Of a DNA stretch of 64,000 bases, positions 12,691-24,321 are shown one piece after another. The notes under the pieces are model-generated. The model saw nothing but the letters and a program-made list of their open reading frames with translations, was not told where the DNA came from and ran no database searches. Every line of letters starts with the position of its first letter. Position 1 is the stretch's first letter. The stretch is from Tanytarsus gracilentus (lineage: Eukaryota > Arthropoda > Insecta > Diptera > Chironomidae). The stretch lies in assembly GCA_038502055.1 (NCBI GenBank), contig JAXRKN010000040.1, positions 6,656,001 through 6,720,000 on the forward strand, in the 5' to 3' direction. A program made the position numbers and the translations under genes.

Positions 12691-13150
12691 TGATCTGTTC
12701 CAAGTGGGTTACACGGCAACACCCACGTGTGGGTTTTGAAACATTTTTTTATTGTGAAATAAAATTTTTAAAATTTCACTTTCCGTTTTTTTTTTATCTT
12801 CTCGCTCATTCTCACTTCGGAGAGTAACTCTCTCCAATTATTTTCTTCATCGGTATCATGGAGAAATTTATTTATTTATTTATTTTTATTTTTATTTTTA
12901 CAGCAGGACTTTAAAAGTAGCCTTTCGTTTTTCCGGTTGGCACTGCTCCCTGCTTACTCCATATAGAACACGATGTGGGGTAATTCGATCGCCGGGTGGA
13001 TAGGGCTATCTTCCTTATTCATCTAGTGGCAATTCTTGAGTCGTAGCGTATCCGACGCGAGAAATACGGGAAGGACGGAAGCTGCGCTGGTTTGCGTCTG
13101 ACCAGGGTCGAAAGATACCTGAGAGCTATCACATCGTTAAATACCAATAC

Positions 13151-13175
13151 CATACATGGAACTTATAGAATTTTT
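13151..13175. repeat. Target-site duplication, right copy (25 bp)
   Basis: Perfect match to 11248-11272. It closes insertion D. Confidence 0.85.
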
Positions 13176-14237
13176 CAGTTAAAAATAAGAAGAAAACTAG
13201 GAAAATTGTTATTAAAAATATCTTTTGCGTCAAAATATTTTATATTTAAGAAACTTAAGGAGTTCATACGTGTTTTTTACACGTGGAAAAAATATCTATG
13301 GTCTCATTAGAAATTAAATTATGTATGCATCATAAAAATTCCTTCACGTCCTCCACAAATTTTTGATATTCAACATCTCATAAAGTTCACTGCTATCAAA
13401 TCTTGTAAATCGATTATGTCGTGTTATCATCATTAAACATCAGCTCATTAGTAAACAGTACATTCTGAAGTGGTTGAATTCACATAAAGTGTGTATAAAA
13501 AACCTTCTAAGAATGAACTTTATAAACTTCAAAAAAGCGAAAGTTTATTTTGCCAAAATCCTTCACGATGGAATCAAAAATCAATATCTACCTCGAAATA
13601 AAACGGAAAAAGAAAGCCCCGTAAGAACTTTTAGACATGCAAAATAAATTTTTATTAATAACAATTTTTTTTTTGTTATGAATTTTGATAGAATTGCAAA
13701 AATTTCCCATACTCTCAAAGTAAATTGAAATGTTTTTAGTATAAAAAAATACAAAGTAAAATCTAAGGGTATGGAATTTTTAAATGAAAATTTCAGATCA
13801 TTAAAAGAATTGAAAACATTTAAATTACAGAGGTAATGATGTGATTTTATTGATTACTAAAATGAAATTTTTACTCGCTTTGTCGATAATATATTGCAAA
13901 AATATAAATATTAGGTTTCTTTTATACTGAAAACATTAACACAAAAATTTGAAAATAATTTAAATAAATTCAATATTTATTTTAATCAAATTTTTGTGTA
14001 ATTTTACTAAAAATTGTGTTAAATGATGAGTTTTTTAATTGCACAATCTGAAGAATGATTTTTAAAAAATCTCCATTTCACAGTACAAGGAGGAGGTGTA
14101 ATTACGATAACGAAAGTTGATACAAAGAGAAAGTAAGAAAGAAATCAGACAAAGAGAGAGATTTGCATATATTAGATGTGCTTTTTGAAGATAAGAATAG
14201 TTAGTAAAGGAAAAGAAGTTAGAAAGTCAATAATTAC
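13176..14237. other. Intron or intergenic, no exon seen
   Basis: AT-rich DNA between insertion D and the minus-strand exon ending at 14238. If the two minus-strand exon groups are one gene, this is part of an intron. Confidence 0.4.
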
Positions 14238-16829
14238 AATGAAGGAATTTGAACGACGTACGGCAAAGTCCTCTTTGGTCGGTGGGTAACGTGGAAATGG
14301 TGGTAACGAAAGGGTTGGTGGGGCCATATTACAAGGTATCTCTCCTCGAATGCCAAGTCGTTGTCGCTGGAGCTTTCTGCGAGCAACTCGCTGTTTGCTT
14401 CTTAACATCAATGCCGCCTGCATTTTTTAATTTTTTCCTTTTTTGTTTCCAATGAGAAATAATTTCTATTTTCTTTAAAACACTTTACATCACAGTTTGG
14501 TGGACTTGTTTTTCTTCATCTTTTATACTTTTCACGGTTCAAATTTAATCACAGTGCATTTTTATCGTAGTTTTATGGTTTCATGCATTTCATTTCTAAA
14601 TCAATTCGAGACTCGCGATAGTGAATTTAAGAGCAAGATTATGTTTAGAGTAATGATATTAATTAAATGATGATGCGAACTTTAAAAATTTTAATCCGTT
14701 TTTAACTGCAACAAATATTCAAGTGTTTAAATAAACACAAAAAAAAGTAAAATAATTTTCTGTTAACGAATTTGGTTTTTTCCCTTGCATCCATCAGATC
14801 TTGTTGTGACTTTTTTCTTAATTAGTCTAATGAGATTTTTACAGCTCTCGGTCAACAGGTTTGTGTGTGGGAACAAAATCAAAAGAGAATCTTAACAACG
14901 AATTACAAGCTAAATTTTTATTATATTCGTTACTTTTTACTAATTTATTTTTCACAGTCCAATATTTATTATCTATAATCAGTGAGTAGATGCTGAGAAA
15001 TAAACTTTCGAGCGAAAAAGGTCATCATGCGACCTTTACCTGATTTGAACACAGGACTCGAGAGTAGGCATGTTTCATTTCACACCGTTTCCACAGTGAA
15101 ACACACCCATGCCACTGATCCACTTGACCAATGACACGATGACTCAGCAAAAAAGAGAATCTTAACAACGAATTACAAGCTAAATTTTTATTATATTCGT
15201 TACTTTTTACTAATTTATTTTTCACAGTCCAATATTTATTATCTTCAAGTCTGCAGAGACATAAAAACTTCTAAAGCGAGCAGTGATTTATGTGATTGCA
15301 TTTAACTTTAAGGCGGTTTAAAATGCAGTTGAAAATAATCTAATTCCTTTAGCAAAAGCTAGCAACTTCCTGTCCCGCATTCCCTGCTTTCAAACAACAA
15401 GTTGCAGGCAACCATATTATACTCAATTGTAATTAACGTCACACCATCATATATCCATAAACTAAAAGCTCTCCCAGTATAAAAATCAATTTTTAGCTCG
15501 AGCATTTTCATTCAAAAAAACGACTTTAATTTATGGAAATTAAGTTTTTGCACACTCAACACTTTTTTGTGATAGTTGAAATGACCAACAGGTTGAATTT
15601 TGACCAACATTATTGCGAAGAAAATTCGCTTTTCAGCACTGGTTTTTTTAAACTTTTTCCCGAGATTAATTACATTTTCACTGCTCCCATGCACACTCAG
15701 TCATAAGGTACAGTTCGTATAATTTCATATCCAATGTCATTTTCATGAGTAAACAAAATCACCAATGGAAATGAGTGGATGAATGTTGTGAGAGAGATAG
15801 TGTACAGTCATGACATGCAAATGAAAAATTAAAATATAATTACATACAAACCCAAGTGCATACGGTTATAGGAGACACAAAAATCTTTATCACATTGATA
15901 TTTTTTAAAAGTTACATTTAGTATTTACAAAAATTTACTTTTTATCTAAAGCAAAATTTTTTAATTACCTCAAAGCGATCGCAAGTACAGACGCAAACTC
16001 GATTTTCGGAATCACAAAACTCTTCACCGAATTGAGTTTGATGGCCATTGGGCATTGCGCTGATATGAAATTGCGTTTTTTCTTGCTGTTCGTCAACTTT
16101 AGTGGTCTCCGCTTCTAATTTTCGATTTCGATACACCGAACATGTTCTCTCAAGCGGAGGAAACTCTGGTATTTCATTGGAAACTTTTGGCAGTCGTAAA
16201 TCTTGAACTGATGAATTTTTTTGATCACACTGTTGCTGTCCGCCACTTGGCGAGGGTGAAACTAGTGGAGTGGCGGGTGTAATAATGATCCCATCATTCA
16301 CTACTGATAACAAATTCGATTGACTCTCCTTAAATTGTTGCGGATGATGGAATGGACATAAATTTTTAGTTGGTGGTGTTGTACATGTTTGCGATACGAG
16401 TGGAAACGATGCGGTCGCTGATCTTGTAAGTGTCTTATGAAGCTTATGATGTTCAACATCCAGTCTCAACTCTCCTCGGTGATGTCCAGAATGAAATGTG
16501 CGTGGTTGTTTCTCATGATGATGATGACTCAATTGTTGGTGAGAGGGCGAATGATGTTGAGCAAATTGCTCATTGATTGGTAATAAAAGTTTGCTGCTGT
16601 GACCCGTATAACCAGCACTCAACTTTCTCATTCCCGTATAAGGGGTACGGAGATAGTTCGGTGGAAGCTGATGAAATGGCTTGCTCTTTGGTGGCATTGT
16701 CAAGTCCACCTTCGAATGTGCTAGCTTATCCTTTAATGCTTTAGCCTTTTCCGACTTTTCTTTCACAGCTTGCTGCTGCTGTCGCTTGCGTGCTGCTCGA
16801 CATGCTGTTCCTCCAGCTGCTGCATACAT
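14238..16829 (-). CDS. Putative multi-exon protein, incomplete model
   Basis: Three exons look real. 16829-15969 gives 287 residues: Ala/Gln/Lys-rich start, His-rich middle (SHHHHEKQP), Cys cluster VCVCTC near the end, donor GTAATT. 15142-15040 encodes IGQVDQWHGCVSLWKRC..VLCSNQ, with an acceptor after TTTTTTGCTGAG. 14417-14238 follows in phase and encodes AALMLRSKQRVARRKLQRQR and then AVRRSNSFI before GTAATT. The first and second exons differ in phase, so an exon between them is missing from my model. The 5' end probably lies further upstream, because GTATGCAG at 16829 could be an acceptor. The last exon ends in phase 0 and could join the phase-0 acceptor at 10816, which would make this and the 6389-10794 gene one. 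Family not recognised. Confidence 0.4.
14881..14974. repeat. 94-bp duplication, left copy
   Basis: AAAAGAGAATCTTAAC through ATTTATTATCT is identical, as far as I can compare, to 15151-15244. The two copies flank the small exon 15040-15142. Confidence 0.9.
15151..15244. repeat. 94-bp duplication, right copy
   Basis: Matches 14881-14974 without a difference I can find. The spacer between copies is 176 bp and contains a predicted coding exon. The lack of divergence implies a recent duplication or ongoing conversion. Confidence 0.9.
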
Positions 16830-19800
16830 TTTTTTGGAAATTAACCGATTGACACACGAATCCTTCTTTTCTTTCTTGGTATGTGGGCAACTTTTGCCTT
16901 AGTTGCTAGTGGTGTCTTTTCGAGGCGTGTCTTTCATATTCACTCGCTTTAGTCCAAAAAATATTTTGTGTGCATGAACAATTGGTTGAAGGGTAAATCA
17001 GGAAAGGGTTTCTTTAAATGTTTAAATTCGATTCCTTTTGGAATATTACTCTCGTTTGGTTTGTGTCTTTGTATCAAAAGAATGTTTATCATGCAATAAT
17101 GCTTTTAAGTTCTACAAAAAAATTTATAATTGAAAGAATTTATTAAACACCCACATGAGAGTAAGAGACAGTAACTAATCGCTAGTGATGTGACACATTT
17201 GATTTTTTAATCAAAAACTGATTACCTCTCACAGAAGAAAATCGATTATTTTTTGTTCTGTATGGCGGAAAAATTAGCGCACACGCAAAGTAGAAAATTT
17301 ACAAGGAAAATAAACTGAGTGACACGCAACTCACTCACTTTCGCTCAATGTCAATGTGGCTAGAGTATTATTTATTATCTTCTCGTTCTCTTGAGGCAAG
17401 TTGCTTTCTCTCTTTTATGACCTAATATTTGCGAGGGAGCTCTTTCAATATTTATGTGTCAACCAGTTGCATACAACTCGCTTACAAAAAATTCTTAAAA
17501 TAAAAGGGAATTAAAAAAAAGTTTTTCCTTCTCATTTCCGCTTTGTCTCTTGCTCTCGTCCTATGAATATTTCTTTTTTAATTAATTCCCTACTTCAATT
17601 TATGAGTTTTCTATGTGGGTATTGTCTTAATTTTTTATTATTTTCTTCTTAACGTTTTTGATAATTTCTTTGTTTCAATGTATTGCTCAAGTTATTTTAA
17701 TTCTGATAGCAAATTATTTTGTTTGATTTGAAACTCAAGGGGACCTATTTATTTAGGCCAAAACTTTTCAAGTATAAATTAGTATTTTAATCAAAACATT
17801 AAATTTGAATCAAAAATTCATTTTTAAAAATATAATTCTTTGTTTACAGAAAATATCAATTCCTTTCAACCTTAATATTTTTTTGTTAAAGTCAAAGTTA
17901 AATTTTAGAAAAGACTTTCAATTTGATCTTTTACTTTCTTTACTACCTTAACAATTATCTCTTTGGTATCAAAAACTTACAATGACATTGATAACTTTTT
18001 TTTTTATCAAAACTACTTTTCCTCACATCGACAAGCGGGTTTCTTATAACAAATATATAATATATATATGTTTATAATTTTTATTTGATATTAATGTCTG
18101 ACATTTACTTACTAATTCTTTCATATCTTAAGTGCATCATACAAACAAAAACAAAAAATGTGATGGTTTTTGTTAAGACACTTTGGGTATTTTTAATATT
18201 TAACTTTAAACTCTCAAGTTTTCAATAAACTTCTTTATCAATAAAGCCATAAAAATTAAAGACTAGTAGCCTAAATGCTGTAACACCATTCGATGCTTTT
18301 GGCTGTTCAGTCGTTAAATATATTTACGTATACATTACTGCATGATTTTCTTACACACATGCAGAGAAGAAAAATAAAGATCTTTAAGATTCTCTTTGAG
18401 ATTTAAAAAGTTTTAAAGACGAGCTTTCTTAAAACTTTTTTACGGGATGAGTTGGAGGGAAAGTTGTTGAAGGGAAAGATCAGGTTTTATGGTTTCATTT
18501 TCTTTCTTAAAGAAACTCTTGTAAACTTGATGTATATGTGCGTTTCATTTCAGTTTTATTCAAATCGAGATACTCCTAAGCTGGAAAACAAAAAATTGCA
18601 TTAAAACATGTGAAAATAAATAAAGAATGAAAGTTATGACATTGAACAATCGCTACGGAAATGACTTTAAAGTAATTTTGCAAGTAATTAATATTTTTTT
18701 TTTACTTTTTAATATTTTTAACTAACTTTCAATATAATTGAAACAATAAAATATCTTTAAATTGTAAACAACGTATACAAGCTTATGCATAAACAATTTA
18801 TAAAAAAAATTAGATTACTATCAGTATTGTTCGACAAAAATTAAAAATGCGGATATTTTTTAAAAATAGAGTCTAAAAAACCATTCTATGAGTATGAAAA
18901 ATATCGAAATTTTAGAAATGAAATTTCTTGTTGAAACTAAGATCAAAGATTGCCAAATTATAAAAAGAAAGTGTCTTTAAAAGCTTTGCAATGATTGTGT
19001 TCCTGTGAATGATCTAATGATTGTGTTTATTAACATAGACACACTCTCTCTCTCTCTCTCTCTCTCTCTTTCAGTTTTTCCTGATTCATAAATATTCCAT
19101 CACATAGCAAATTTGATTTCAAAACAACATTATTTCGTGTCCTAAATCATGAATGATGAAAACACCCTTCCCGGGACGTGTTGGAAATGTAAAAATTTTC
19201 TTTTATTTGTTACACTGAACTTCAGAGTTAGAATATGTTATTCTGGAATCATCAGCCTGTCTTTTCTTTAAATCAGTTCTGACAGTTCAATTAATGTTCG
19301 GCGAGGTCAATATCACTCGCACATAACGATAGCTTTCGATGAACGATAAAAACGTATATTTATTGCAGATAGGGAAAATGAGAATAAATTCCCATTACCT
19401 TTCCTCTTGACACTACAAAGCTTGCAATGCAATGCAATGATCAAATTCAATTAAAAAACATTTTAACTGTAGATTTTCAAATATGATCTAAACTGGTTCC
19501 TTATCATTAAATGTATACATAGCAAAGTGATAAAATTACCAATAAAAAGGCAACATCAGCGTATTTTTCTTTTTTATCTACTTCATATACGAAGAAATTG
19601 CTATTGAGACACAAACATTGATAGCGAAAAATTCAATGTAAATCTAATCTATATTTAATGCAATCACATTATTGTATTATAATAAATTTCAAGTAAAATG
19701 AGATGTGAGAGTGTGAAGAAAAGTTTCAATCCCGCCTTTAAAGATCATAAAAGCTCGCCCTTATGATGCATATTGCTGTTGAGCTATTAGAAGGTGAATA

Positions 19801-21859
19801 TAATGTTCTACATTACTTCTTATGGCTGTAATCTTTTTCTGAGCTTTTTTGTACTCGGCAACGACAAACATGAGCAAGGTAAAGGCTATAAAAGAAGAGG
19901 ATGAGTTTGTCGAGTCAATTTATTTTCAACTTGATAATGATGAACTTTTCACTTTATGATCTGATGTAGAACCTATTACACGCTGCAAATCAGAAGACTT
20001 TATGTACTTTACTAATATAGTACCATTCCATACTTAAGTATTTATGGTTTAATTAAGCTTTTGGAAATATTTTACAAGTTTAAGAGAGCAACTTTAAATG
20101 CAATTCAATGTGTTGTTTTTAGCTTATTAAATATTAAAAAATATTTTTTCGTCCGTTCTTGAATATTGCTCAAACAAGTGTCTGATCAAATTCAATCGTA
20201 AAACTGAAATCCGTATTACCCCTAATTATTTTTGGTTTTTTACCAAATTGACACACCTGCTTTTGTGGAGCATAAATTAATCTTCTTAAAAATATTAAAT
20301 TAGAATAGTTTTAAAATTCATTCATACTCTTGAAGAGTCAAATCAACTCATCCAGCATTCACAATGAAGCCCTTTTTTAAAAAACCTTATTTGGAGCATA
20401 GTATTGTTACACATAAATTATTAATAAAAGAACTTATGAGAAAAATAGTGAAAATCATTAATTTTTGCTTTTACTATTTTCGTGGTCGCTCGATTCACAC
20501 ACACGTTCGTATCGAATCAATGTTAGGAATGAAATTGTTTTGTCCAAGGGATGCAAAATCACATGATGTGTTTTAATATCGACTTTTATTTTTCTTGAAA
20601 CCAAGCTTCATATTTTTTTAAACAATTCATTTTGCACAGCACACACATTATCGCGATACTATTATTTCACATTTCTTTGGAAAAATTTTAGCTTATCAGC
20701 TCTTTTTGGTCGTGAGAAAAAGTGGTGGTCGTACCGATAAAATAATTTTTCCTTTTTCACTCTCCTCTACCGACTTTGCTGACGTCCATTCCAGTGTAAA
20801 ACCAGCAAAAATTCTTGCTATTTTTAAAATTCAATTTTTTTCCGACACATTTTTTTCATTAAGGTTGCACAAAAATTTATCACAGCCTATTTGCATTTCA
20901 CATTAATTTAGATCAATTGCAATTTTGACATTTTTTCTTAACTTTTTTAATCGTAAGCAATCTTGGATCAAACGCAAATTAAATTAAATCAATGACAGTA
21001 AATGCCAAACAAGAAAGTTTTTTTATAAAAAAAAATCAAAGGATATGTAAACTCAACGGTGGTCAATTCAATACTGAGCTGCATGTCAAACATTTACTTC
21101 GTGGTGGTGAATAAAGGAAGGGAATAGTAAGTGTGCTTTTAAACTGAGCATGAATCGACCGTTGCGAAAAAATTTGAAATCCGAGCAATTCAACACACTT
21201 TCATTTTCAATATATTCTCATTTTTTTCGTGTAAAGACATGAGCAGTTGAAGTGATTTTCCTTTTGGCTTAAAAAAATCTATGTGGACTTTGAAAATTTG
21301 TACGTTCATCAATAAAATTGTAAGAAAAATCTATGAATAACGTTAAAACATTTAACTTAAAAGAAAAGTGTTATATAAACGTGTGTTAATTTTTAATTGG
21401 CACTAAATAAAAGATCGAGCAATAATAAAAACTGTTGGGGTTTTTTATTTAGGTTTTAATTGGTGAGAGGAATAAAAATGAATAAAATAAATATTAAAAT
21501 TTTTACGCTTTCCATCTACATCAGAATTAATAGCATTAAAAAATTTAATCACAATTTTTTTTGCTTAATAAAAACAAAGCCAAGAACAACTTGTGAGTAT
21601 TTAAGAGCTGTGTATACTATAAATATCTTAGGTTTAGTTAATATGTAAACTAAACCTTGAAATCCCTCGCTCTCTTCATTTATTTTTTGGTTTGTAAAAA
21701 AATTATCTCTTCATTTCTTACAAGCATGCAACTCTAGATGATTTTATGAATTTATTGAACTAATAAATTTTGAATGGATTTTAATAGTTCAATTGCAATT
21801 GATTGGAAGATTTAAACGCATTAATTAAATTTCTTAAACAAATAAAACAATTGATTTTA
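16830..21859. other. 5 kb without a supported gene
   Basis: AT-rich. It contains a (CT)n run at 19044-19069 and short TA runs near 18055. Open frames at 20364-20576 and 20706-20906 have neither splice context nor protein character. It may hold upstream exons and promoter of the minus-strand gene at 14-16.8 kb. Confidence 0.5.
19044..19069. repeat. (CT)n microsatellite
   Basis: Thirteen CT units in a row. Confidence 0.95.
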
Positions 21860-22354
21860 TTAAATCGTTTTTATTGTTGTTTCTTCCAAACTAAAATCAT
21901 CTTCTTGTGCAGAAGTTTCTTGCTCAGGCGGTGAATTTGTCGTCGTTGTCGATGTAGATGTTGATAACTCAGGTTTTGTATCTTCATCTATTGGTTCATC
22001 AGCGAGTTCGGTTGCTCTTACTAAATCATCTGCGATACTTTTCGATTTCGGCGATGAATATGAAGGATCGTTGGGAGGACCAAAGGTGAAAGCTTCAACA
22101 TTTTCTCTGTTAAATTGAACAGAATTTTCTTCAAGGCCATTATAATCCGAATAATAGCTATTTGCCATTAACGAAGATCGATACATGATAAAAAATCGTT
22201 TCAATAAAGCCTGAAAGACTTCTAAAACTCTTTCAAATCTTTGGCTGTCTGGATCATATCCGTTAACCAAATCCCGTATTGTCGCAGATTTTGTGTCCTT
22301 GACTGTGATACCAAAAATTAAAACTAACCAGAAAAATTTCATCATTTTTCTCAC
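21860..22354 (-). CDS. Small secreted acidic protein, single exon
   Basis: 164 residues. The N-terminus has a hydrophobic run (FFWLVLIFGITV) followed by DTKSA, a plausible signal peptide cleaved near residue 24. Translation could start at Met1, Met4 or Met5; all keep the signal. The mature part has an amphipathic helix-like stretch (RFERVLEVFQALLKRFF, residues about 39-55). The C-terminal half is acidic and Ser/Thr-rich (STSTSTTTTNSPPEQETS), possibly O-glycosylated. A minus-strand TATAAA lies at 22408-22403. The AATAAA polyadenylation signal overlaps the stop codon (TTTAATAAAA). Function unknown. It is the first of three secreted-protein genes on this strand (to 26817). Confidence 0.75.
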   Translation of the reverse strand: MRKMMKFFWLVLIFGITVKDTKSATIRDLVNGYDPDSQRFERVLEVFQALLKRFFIMYRSSLMANSYYSDYNGLEENSVQFNRENVEAFTFGPPNDPSYSSPKSKSIADDLVRATELADEPIDEDTKPELSTSTSTTTTNSPPEQETSAQEDDFSLEETTIKTI

Positions 22355-22402
22355 TTCAATTGTTCACTAAAAATAACTCTCTAAGACACTGGTTCAGCTC
22401 AT

Positions 22403-22408
22403 TTTATA
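22403..22408 (-). promoter_or_regulatory. TATA box of the secreted acidic protein gene
   Basis: TATAAA on the minus strand (plus strand TTTATA), about 50 bp upstream of the ATG at 22354. Confidence 0.55.
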
Positions 22409-23591
22409 TGAAACGACTGATTATTGTTGAACTTTTTGCCGTGTCTTAATCACACATCAAAACAAATTCTAGCGTTTCCAAACCATAACACATTCGTGAA
22501 TAAATCTAAACCGAACGATGTAACATGTTTTTCTCCCCCTTTCGTGTCATAAATGAATATGAAAATTTCTTTTGTCATTCGTGTGTACGGCTAGGCGGGA
22601 AAAACAACACATACAGACGTGTGAACTTACTTGTACATGAATTCGAGTACTTTTTGGTATGTGAGTAAAAATTTTACTAAAACAAAAATTTGTAAATTTT
22701 GTAATGAAACATCTTTAAAATTTAATTACTGATTGTAGTTCATTGATCAAATAAAATTATAATTTTTTTTATTCAAATTCAACTATTAGTATTAATACTA
22801 AATTTTATTCAAGCATTTTGAAAGCTCATCCAGAAACGACAAAACTTTTGGAAAAAATCTAAAATATATTTTTATAATTTTGTTGAAGTTTTTTGGAATT
22901 TTGTTTTATGAAAGAGGATTATTTGGCTACCGAAACTGATCATTCTTACTTTAAGCTGGACGTTAATTTAAAAAAAACCCTATGAAATAGAGGGTTTGAA
23001 TTTCAAACTTTGAAACAAAAAATTATTTTTTGCACAAAACTAAAAAACTAAGTATTTGTAAATGTGCCAAAATTGAAATTCAGTTTTTAATTGTATCAGA
23101 TTAGAACTTGCCAGCTACACAAATTTTCAAAATAGCCTTAAACCTATGCACCACCTTTTTGTTTTAATACTCTAAGAAAGTGAAAACAGAACTTTTTCTG
23201 TCTATATTTTTTAATCAGAAATGGGCATTGTAATCGAGTGAGAATTCATGTAATTTCCCAAAATTATATTCATCATTATCGAAGAATCAAATAGTTAGTT
23301 TCAAAACAAATTTCTAAACTTTGACAAATTGAAATTTAATTTAGTTGATTGCGTGGCAACACTTGCGTGGTGGTTTTGAAAAATATTTTTAATCGATGCA
23401 ATCCATCTACATACAATAGTACAATTGCTATGAAATAGAATGAACAAAAAATTGTATACTGACGATTGGTTTTTATTTTTTTATTCGATTTATTATTCGT
23501 AAATTAAACCACAAAAAAGTTAACAAATTTGATAATTATGAAAATCTTACATTTCATTCACAAAGAAATATTATAATGAATCCAAATAAAT
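22409..23591. other. Intergenic with transposon remnants
   Basis: No gene seen. It holds a relic of the CAGAGATGGGCA family near 23218 and a relic of the satellite-bearing element's end at 23342-23392. The rest is AT-rich. Confidence 0.5.
23342..23392 (+). repeat. Relic of satellite-bearing element end
   Basis: GTGGCAACACTTGCGTGGTGGTTTTGAAAAATATTTTT aligns in order with the terminal GGCAACACCCACGTGTGGGTTTTGAAACATTTTTTT of the elements at 11436-12752 and 53827-55052. The remainder of the element is absent. Confidence 0.55.
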
Positions 23592-24272
23592 TCATTTTTT
23601 TCCTTTAACACTGTAGTGAACTGTTCTTTTTCCTGTGCGTGGGACAACGATATCAACTTCATCAGAATTGCTCTCAGATGAACAGCTTTCAGAACTTTTC
23701 TTCTTTTTATCATTGCAATCATCAACGACAACAATGCGAACACGTTCGGGTTTGCAAGCTGGTCCCTTGCATCCGCAACCACATTCAGAATGACATTGAC
23801 CATGATGCGAAGGAGATGGGCTTGGTGATGGTCTATCGAAATGATTCGGAAGAGCAATGATTTGACTTGGGAGATTGCGCAAAGGTGCTGTAATTTCTGT
23901 GTTCTGTCTGTTGAGAAGACGATAAAGTGCCATCAAAGGTTCAACAGCATCCCATGGATCTCTAATATTTGGCAAACTAGGAGTAGGTGCTGGAACCGTT
24001 GGTCGAGAAGATACTGAATCAAATACTAAGCAAGGATGTCCATTGATTAATGTAATACGAGGCGTTGGTGGAGCGGTGGGTGGTCTTGGAGCAATTGGTG
24101 CTGAAGGAGGTGTCGCAAAATTATCCAATAGTGGAATTGGAAGTGGAAAATTTGCGAGTAAATTAACGACATCGTTTGAAACACCTTGTGCAACTTGGAG
24201 CCAACCAGCCTGACCATTGACACATGAAACGATGAACACCGAAATTAAAATGAAAAGTGCTGACTTAGACAT
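23592..24272 (-). CDS. Secreted Pro-rich protein with Cys/Ser-rich tail, single exon
   Basis: 226 residues from the Met at 24272. That Met is chosen over an upstream ATG because it starts a clear signal peptide (ALFILISVFIVSCVNG, cleavage near residue 20). Mature protein: hydrophobic/Pro segment (LLANFPLPIPLLDNF), Pro-rich linker (APIAPRPPTAPPTPR), a central block, then Pro/Ser repeats, a Cys cluster (CHSECGCGCKGPAC), and a charged SSESCSSESNSDE tail ending in basic residues. It is paralogous to the next gene (25594-26817): both have His followed by a Cys-G-C-K cluster and an ESCSSES motif. A TATAAAT box and a TCAGT initiator lie at proper spacing upstream. Likely an extracellular structural or glue-like protein; this is inference from composition only. 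Confidence 0.75.
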   Translation of the reverse strand: MSKSALFILISVFIVSCVNGQAGWLQVAQGVSNDVVNLLANFPLPIPLLDNFATPPSAPIAPRPPTAPPTPRITLINGHPCLVFDSVSSRPTVPAPTPSLPNIRDPWDAVEPLMALYRLLNRQNTEITAPLRNLPSQIIALPNHFDRPSPSPSPSHHGQCHSECGCGCKGPACKPERVRIVVVDDCNDKKKKSSESCSSESNSDEVDIVVPRTGKRTVHYSVKGKK

Positions 24273-24314
24273 GATTGCTAAAATGAAACTGATAACTTCA
24301 GCACTTAATTCACG

Positions 24315-24321
24315 ATTTATA
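24315..24321 (-). promoter_or_regulatory. TATA box with TCAGT initiator
   Basis: TATAAAT on the minus strand. TCAGT follows at 24292-24288, about 25-30 bp downstream, and the ATG at 24272. Confidence 0.65.

Larger units (their letters stand above)
11436..12752 (+). mobile_element. Satellite-bearing element nested in D (copy 1)
   Basis: A near-identical copy lies in reverse orientation at 53827-55052. It runs from ATTTTTAGTGTAACCCACG to GGGTTTTGAAACATTTTTTT. Order of parts: a start with GTGTAACCCACGAAGTGG, a (CCGT)n/(CTGT)n stretch, a conserved block containing GAGATCTCGGCTCCTGAGAT, a minisatellite of about 130 bp units, then two short-period satellites. The end carries CACCCACGTGTGGGTTTTG. 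All long open frames in it are satellite shadows. No protein-coding gene and no clear TIR or target duplication are seen. The superfamily is unknown. Confidence 0.7.
11273..13150 (-). mobile_element. Composite insertion D with 25-bp target duplication
   Basis: 1878 bp lie between perfect 25-bp direct repeats. The outer parts (11273-11435 and 12753-13150) share blocks with insertion C: GGAAGTG..AATGAGTG near 11420, CTCGCTCATTCTCACTTCGG near 12800, the TTTATTTATTTATTT run, and GGTAATTCGATCGC near 12980. This places D in the same long-TSD family in reverse orientation, although its 5' end is divergent. A second, satellite-bearing element (11436-12752) sits inside it. No transposase or reverse transcriptase frame is present, so it is non-autonomous. 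The site appears to fall within intronic or intergenic DNA on the minus-strand gene path. Confidence 0.75.

Noticed and set aside
12080..12827. Overlapping open frames of 87-207 aa on both strands with repeats such as WLPKMASQ and CFIFHCVSFS
   Set aside because: They come from short-period satellites without stop codons. Several frames are open at once and none has a start or splice context.
20364..20906. Two plus-strand frames of 66-70 aa
   Set aside because: No signal peptide, splice site or recognisable domain.
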